Assembly (NCBI GenBank): GCA_002733715.2
Contig: NVWQ02000058.1
Location: 32,375-96,374, forward strand
DNA: 64,000 nt
DNA from: Methylophaga sp.
Lineage (GTDB): Bacteria; Pseudomonadota; Gammaproteobacteria; Nitrosococcales; Methylophagaceae
Reading direction: 5' to 3'
In this document: piece after piece, positions 60,170 through 64,000 of the stretch
How the letters are laid out: each line of letters starts with the position of its first letter
Position numbering within the stretch: position 1 is the first letter of the stretch
The notes under the pieces: model-generated
Seen by the model: only the letters and a program-made list of their open reading frames with translations
Told to the model about the DNA's origin: nothing
Database searches by the model: none
Translations under genes and position numbers: made by a program

Positions 60170-60922
60170 ATGAAATCTTGTTGGGCTAGTGAATACAATA
60201 AATGTAAAGGAAAAATATCAAAAGAGCATTTAATATCATCTGGTATATTTGAGCAGAAAAATATTTTTGTTCAAGGTTTTAACTGGTGCAAAGATGAAGA
60301 AAAAGAAATAGGAGTTGCAAATATTACTGCAAATATTCTTTGTGAAAAACATAATAATGGATTATCCCAAATTGACCAAGCAGGGATTGATGCAGTAAAA
60401 ATTATAGAATCCACCTTACCTTCACATGCTCAGTCAGTTAATACATCAAAAATAAAAATGTATATTGATGGGCATAATTTTGAAAGGTGGTTATTAAAAA
60501 CAGCAATAAATCTTAGCGTAAACCAAGGCTATCATATTGGTGTAGGTATGGCAGATTCTCAAGTTGGGTTGCCATCAGCGTATTTATTGGCCGTATTATT
60601 TGGAGAATTAGAGTTTACCCGTAGCATGGGGCTATATTTTTTATACTCGAAGGAAAATGTTAAATTTAAGGCAGGCACTTTTTTAGTTTATCCTGTGATA
60701 AAAGAAGAATCTATTGGCGCTTTTGTCTTTCATATTAGGGGACTAGATTTCGTATTGAGTCTGTTTCCTGGACATCAATTTCCTGCGTTAAGGAGCATAG
60801 GTCTTAATAATCCAACGGGAGATTTTGATTATATTTTAGATTCAATACCTCAATATAGAAATAAATCTGTTGTTGTAAGCAACCTTAATGAAATTGAACG
60901 TAAAATTTATTTTAAATGGTAA
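60170..60922 (+). CDS. HNH-like Cys/His protein in an integron-type cassette
   Basis: A 250-aa protein. The N-terminal CWASEYNKCKGKISKEHLIS, followed by CEKHNNGLSQIDQAGIDAV, carries C-x(7)-C, EH and CxxH pairs reminiscent of HNH/zinc folds. The rest is alpha/beta with KTAINLSVNQGYHIGVGMAD. It is flanked downstream (73 bp) by a well-formed attC and is itself very AT-rich, so it looks like a captured gene. Its biochemical role is not known. Confidence 0.6.
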   Translation: MKSCWASEYNKCKGKISKEHLISSGIFEQKNIFVQGFNWCKDEEKEIGVANITANILCEKHNNGLSQIDQAGIDAVKIIESTLPSHAQSVNTSKIKMYIDGHNFERWLLKTAINLSVNQGYHIGVGMADSQVGLPSAYLLAVLFGELEFTRSMGLYFLYSKENVKFKAGTFLVYPVIKEESIGAFVFHIRGLDFVLSLFPGHQFPALRSIGLNNPTGDFDYILDSIPQYRNKSVVVSNLNEIERKIYFKW

Positions 60923-60995
60923 AATAAAATATATAAAGAAGACAAAAACTTAGAGGATTAAGTGAATTTTCTAGCATCGAATTACAGAACAAAGA

Positions 60996-61124
60996 ACATA
61001 ACAATAAATTCCAGTCGACCGCTGGCAGCGCAGTTTTTTTTCGGAGGTCATTTTTTATCAAAGTTCAGTGTGTTTGCAGAGTCCATCTTATATCTGCCAG
61101 CGGCCACTGAATTTGGCGTTATGT
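60996..61124 (+). repeat. Integron attC recombination site
   Basis: R'' box ACATAAC (60996-61002) is the exact reverse complement of R' box GTTATGT (61118-61124). The arms AAATTCCAGTCGACCGCTGG (from 61006) and CCAGCGGCCACTGAATTT (to 61114) pair with two unpaired C bases on the left arm, the extrahelical bases that define attC strand choice. The three-base central spacers (AAT/GGC) do not pair. The variable terminal loop is about 67 bp. This is a textbook attC fold. Confidence 0.85.
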
Positions 61125-61174
61125 TTTCAAGAATGCTCGGTTACGACCCACAGCGGACTAAAAAATTAGTTGAC

Positions 61175-61852
61175 TTAGTCGCCGTAACTAGCGAATTTTT
61201 TACGGGAAAAAAACAAGATATTAATTATCCAATACAATATTATTATCAGTATAAACATTGTTGGGACAGCGACAATGTATAGCATTTGTTCCTCTGGCAT
61301 TTCTTTAACGTTTGAACCTCCCATTTTTACAATCTTATCTGTAAGAGCTAATGCAGCCCAAATTAATGAAAAACCTATACGCCATACATGCCTAATAACA
61401 CGTTGAATACCTGATAAACCTGCCAGATATAAATTACGAACATCCCCCATTGCACAGACAACTGAAAAGCTTGCCCAAAAAAGATAAAGATTCGAGGTGT
61501 CTACTTCACGCGAGCTAAAATTCATAAAAAATGCCGCTATAGCGACAGCTATTATCCATACCAAAGCAACGTGTTCTAAAAAGCCAGTTTCATTTTTTTT
61601 ATGGTGAGCTGTTAACCAAGCGGTAAATACAGTATAAAAAATAACTGCACTTAAGAACATATCACCATTGGATTCTTTTAAGAACCCGGCAATGAAACCT
61701 GAAATCAGCATAATAAGCATTGAAACAGTAAAATAAGTGCCTGCTTTTAGGTGAAGGGGGGATCCTTTTTTTGTGAACAAAGCAGCAGTGGCTGCAACTA
61801 GTCCAATGGTTCCTGCAGGAGTATGTATTAACCACACTATCAAGTCTTTCAT
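61175..61852 (-). CDS. Multi-helix membrane protein (DUF2306-like)
   Basis: A 225-aa protein with about seven hydrophobic helices. IHTPAGTIGLVAATAALFTK then KGSPLHLKAGTYFTVSMLIM, with a charged HLKAG turn, is typical of DUF2306-like proteins. The last helix is followed by RKKFASYGD. The gene is opposite to the attC orientation. The lipoprotein gene is 24 bp upstream, so they may be co-transcribed. Confidence 0.65.
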   Translation of the reverse strand: MKDLIVWLIHTPAGTIGLVAATAALFTKKGSPLHLKAGTYFTVSMLIMLISGFIAGFLKESNGDMFLSAVIFYTVFTAWLTAHHKKNETGFLEHVALVWIIAVAIAAFFMNFSSREVDTSNLYLFWASFSVVCAMGDVRNLYLAGLSGIQRVIRHVWRIGFSLIWAALALTDKIVKMGGSNVKEMPEEQMLYIVAVPTMFILIIILYWIINILFFSRKKFASYGD

Positions 61853-61875
61853 GAAAAATCCTCTGTTACTGAAAT

Positions 61876-62202
61876 TTAAAATTTCCTATTTAATTTATTA
61901 CCTGCAAGATAGCCGTATTGAGAATCTTTGTGCTCTTCTACAAGATATTCGTAAAGTGTATTGGCTGTTTTTTGTTTTCCTAATCTTTCATGGGTCAGTG
62001 CTTTTAAATAAGTCAGCTCAGCTTTCATTTCAGGAGTTGTTTCTTTGATATTTTCTGCCCTAGAAACCAGCTCCAATGTCCGTTCAAATTCTTGAACCTC
62101 ATATTTTTTGTAGGCTTCTGAGATGGAAGTGCTTTGAATCAAACCGGCACAAGCTGTTAATAGTAATATAAAAACCAAAACAAATATTTTCCACATAGTC
62201 AT
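61876..62202 (-). CDS. TPR-like lipoprotein
   Basis: A 108-aa protein with a lipobox (FVLVFILLLTACAGL, Cys18). Two helical pairs (YEVQEFERTLELVSRAENIK, then KAELTYLKALTHERLGKQKT) resemble tetratricopeptide repeats. It is divergent from the LysR gene. Role unknown. Confidence 0.65.
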   Translation of the reverse strand: MTMWKIFVLVFILLLTACAGLIQSTSISEAYKKYEVQEFERTLELVSRAENIKETTPEMKAELTYLKALTHERLGKQKTANTLYEYLVEEHKDSQYGYLAGNKLNRKF

Positions 62203-62311
62203 TCTCCAAATTCCTGTTCAATTAATCGGATGTAATTAGTTATGCGTTATAGTATCAATGCGTAAATAAATATAATAGAATGAAAAATCAACATCAGGTA
62301 TACATAATTGT

Positions 62312-63226
62312 ATGGATTGGCGAGCAATAAAATTTGACTGGAATCGTGCAAGAGCATTTTTGGTGACTGCCGAAGAAGGTTCTCTAGCTGCAGCAGCACG
62401 TGCGCTTGATATGACGCAACCTACTTTAGGGCGTCAAGTTGCAGCGCTAGAACAAGAAATTGGAGTCGATCTATTCAATCGCAGAGGAAGAGGGTTGGAA
62501 CTGACGCCAAACGGGATGAAGTTGGTTGAACATGTACGTGCTATGGGTGATGCAGCAAACCGGTTTTCTTTATCAGCAACGGGGAAATCGGACATTATTG
62601 AAGGAAATATTTGCATCACTACTACTGAACTCCTTGCTACATTTATCTTGCCACCAATGATTCAAAAACTAAGGCAATCAGAACCCGGTATTGAAATTGA
62701 AATTATCTCAACGAACGATGAAAGCAATTTAAATCGTAGAGAGGCTGATATTGCAATACGCAGCTTTCGGCCATCGCAGCAAGAATTGATTGTAAAAAAA
62801 CTTTATGATGTTAAAGGTCACCTTTACGCTGCAACCTCCTATCTCCAGCGACTGGGTAATCCTAATTCTATCGATGAATTGAATAAAGCCAACTTTATTG
62901 ATTTCGAGAAGTCAGGCCGACTGCTTTCTTTACTTAATGCTCAGGGTTTTAATTTAAGCTCAGATAATTTCCCCGTTATAACAAAAAATCATAATGTCCA
63001 GTGGGAACTGGTTAAACAAGGTGTCGCAATTTGCGGAATGCTTGAAGAAATTGGTGATAATGAACCCCTTGTTGAACGAGTCGTTGTTCCTGGTCTTGTA
63101 CCAATTACAGCTAAAGTTTGGATAGTTACACATAAAGAATTAAGAACTAACAGACGGGTTCGAAGGGTATTCGATTTTTTAGTTTCTGAATTTGCCAATT
63201 ATCAGAATAAATATGACCGCTCCTAG
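62312..63226 (+). CDS. LysR-type transcriptional regulator
   Basis: A 304-aa regulator. The HTH is FLVTAEEGSLAAAARALDMT then QPTLGRQVAALEQEIGVDLF, followed by NRRGRGLELTPNG. The effector domain has DIAIRSFRPSQQELIVKKLY. It is divergent from the lipoprotein-membrane protein pair. An inverted ATGCGTTATAG/TATCAATGCG stretch near 62250 may be its operator. Confidence 0.9.
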   Translation: MDWRAIKFDWNRARAFLVTAEEGSLAAAARALDMTQPTLGRQVAALEQEIGVDLFNRRGRGLELTPNGMKLVEHVRAMGDAANRFSLSATGKSDIIEGNICITTTELLATFILPPMIQKLRQSEPGIEIEIISTNDESNLNRREADIAIRSFRPSQQELIVKKLYDVKGHLYAATSYLQRLGNPNSIDELNKANFIDFEKSGRLLSLLNAQGFNLSSDNFPVITKNHNVQWELVKQGVAICGMLEEIGDNEPLVERVVVPGLVPITAKVWIVTHKELRTNRRVRRVFDFLVSEFANYQNKYDRS

Positions 63227-63382
63227 CTGTAAACAGTTGTTGGTTAAGTTCGTTTCTATGGTAGCGTAGCCCAATATAGTGCAATCGAAACATAACCATT
63301 GCATCAGTTGACCGTAAAAAGCATATATGTAAATATTGAAAGCCAATAAATTAAACAAAATGAACTTAAAAGAGAAAACATT

Positions 63383-63757
63383 ATGATAAAAATTTCAGTG
63401 AGCATCGATGTCTCAAACTTGAAGGAAGCAGAGACTTTTTATGTCGAGGCTCTTGGTTGTAAAAAAGTTCGAAACCAAGGTGATAATATGGTGGTTCTTT
63501 CTGTAGAAAACTCCGATATATATCTACAGGAAAAAGAAGCGGGAACAAAACCTCTCAAATCAAGTGATGTTGTCCGTGATTACGAGCGTCATTGGACACC
63601 TATCCACTTAGACTTTCTCTGTGAAAATGTCGATGAGGTTGTATCAAAGGTGCTGAAGTTGGGGGGTACACATGAAGGAGGAGAAAGTGCTGACTGGGGA
63701 GCTATTGCTTATTGTGCAGATCCTTTTGGTAACGGGTTTTGTTTAATCAATGAATGA
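63383..63757 (+). CDS. VOC (glyoxalase/bleomycin resistance) superfamily protein
   Basis: A 124-aa vicinal-oxygen-chelate fold. VSIDVSNLKEAETFYVEALG and the late WGAIAYCADPFGNGFCLIN are diagnostic. The metal-site His and Glu positions are partly replaced (HLDF present, terminal Glu at NE end). Its stop is 15 bp before an attC R'' box, as expected for a gene cassette. Confidence 0.85.
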   Translation: MIKISVSIDVSNLKEAETFYVEALGCKKVRNQGDNMVVLSVENSDIYLQEKEAGTKPLKSSDVVRDYERHWTPIHLDFLCENVDEVVSKVLKLGGTHEGGESADWGAIAYCADPFGNGFCLINE

Positions 63758-63771
63758 TGTGGATATAAAAA

Positions 63772-63852
63772 ATATAACAAAAAGTTCAAGTTTTCTCGCT
63801 GTCGCTCACGGGTCCTCCACTACGCTGCGGCCCCTTAACTAAACCGTTAGGT
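63772..63852 (+). repeat. Integron attC recombination site
   Basis: R'' ATATAAC (63772-63778), L'' GTTCAAG (63784-63790), L' CTTAAC (63834-63839) and R' GTTAGGT (63846-63852). GTTCAAG pairs with CTTAAC leaving one extrahelical C. The 43-bp loop contains TCGCTCACGGG and GCTGCGGCCCC segments like those in proteobacterial attC sites. It has the same orientation as the 60996 site. Confidence 0.85.
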
Positions 63853-63902
63853 TTAAAAAACCCGACATTCACAAGTAGGTCGAATTCAACTTATCGAGAT
63901 TC

Positions 63903-64000
63903 ATGGAACATTTCACTTCAATATCCAACATTAATTGGCTTAATGTAATTACTACATCAAGCTCCAGTTTTTTGCTTATATTTGCCGCAGAAATTGGAGA
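63903..64000 (+). CDS. TMEM165/GDT1-like membrane protein (3' end outside window)
   Basis: The first 32 codons are visible. MEHFTSISNINWLNVITTSS leads into a hydrophobic FLLIFAAEIG, which matches the first helix and E-x-G-D motif of the UPF0016/GDT1 cation transporter family. It starts 50 bp after the attC R' box. The assignment rests on a short stretch. Confidence 0.45.
   Translation, partial: MEHFTSISNINWLNVITTSSSSFLLIFAAEIG

Noticed and set aside
60962..61282. 106-aa plus-strand frame
   Set aside because: It runs straight through the attC palindrome and overlaps the end of the opposite membrane-protein gene. The residues encode the site, not a protein.
63226..63330. Another attC between LysR and VOC genes
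   Set aside because: GGTTAAGTTCG...CGAAACATAACC is inverted the wrong way round: GTTA boxes lie outside-left and TAAC outside-right, so it cannot fold as attC.

Overview
The window is AT-rich chromosomal DNA from a gammaproteobacterium. It carries E. coli-type single-chain pntA and pntB, a P4-type integrase, and a Mu-type prophage whose proteins match Mu families throughout. No rRNA, tRNA or CRISPR was seen. The species cannot be named from the sequence.

Layout. (1) 1-3575: a partial cyclic-nucleotide-binding protein, then pntA-pntB (proton-translocating transhydrogenase). (2) 3.6-6.3 kb: island edge with a P4-family tyrosine recombinase, an AlpA-type regulator and about 570 bp of decayed DNA. 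(3) 6.32-43.60 kb: a Mu-like transposable prophage of about 37.3 kb bracketed by a perfect 18-bp inverted repeat. Its map is unusual. The repressor/early switch sits in the middle at about 26.2 kb. The rightward arm carries Ner-like, MuA-like, MuB-like, DUF3164, GemA, Mor, antirepressor, lysis, terminase, portal and F-like head genes. The leftward arm carries protease, decoration, capsid, tail, baseplate, fibre and a dead adenine methylase. The Mu head-tail order is therefore cut between F and I, and the halves point away from each other. (4) 43.6-57.2 kb: small stress and detoxification genes, each next to its own regulator (LysR, ArsR twice, TetR twice, HxlR) with clear palindromic operators. 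(5) 57.2-64 kb: mosaic debris (nonsense-ridden GHKL ATPase, headless TetR, ParD-like antitoxin, TPS exoprotein remnant) interspersed with integron attC sites, two of them well supported, then LysR and VOC genes and the start of a TMEM165-like gene.

How the parts work together. In the prophage, the CI-like repressor and the Ner-like protein face each other over a consensus promoter. The MuA/MuB pair transposes the genome. Mor should activate late expression, which here must be delivered to two opposite operons. Accessory (moron) genes sit at the operon joints: secreted proteins at 19.9-20.6 and 24.0-25.5 kb, an opposite-strand PD-(D/E)XK nuclease at 34.4-35.2 kb, a C39-like cysteine peptidase between portal and F, and a toxin-like tail on F. 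The tail chaperone gene keeps the Mu GGGGGCGA slippery site and a 3' extension frame.

Best leads: the split Mu architecture and its ends, the -2 frameshift, the opposite-strand nuclease and the structured antirepressor leader beside it, the peptidase/F pair, and the integron attC sites in the right-hand region.
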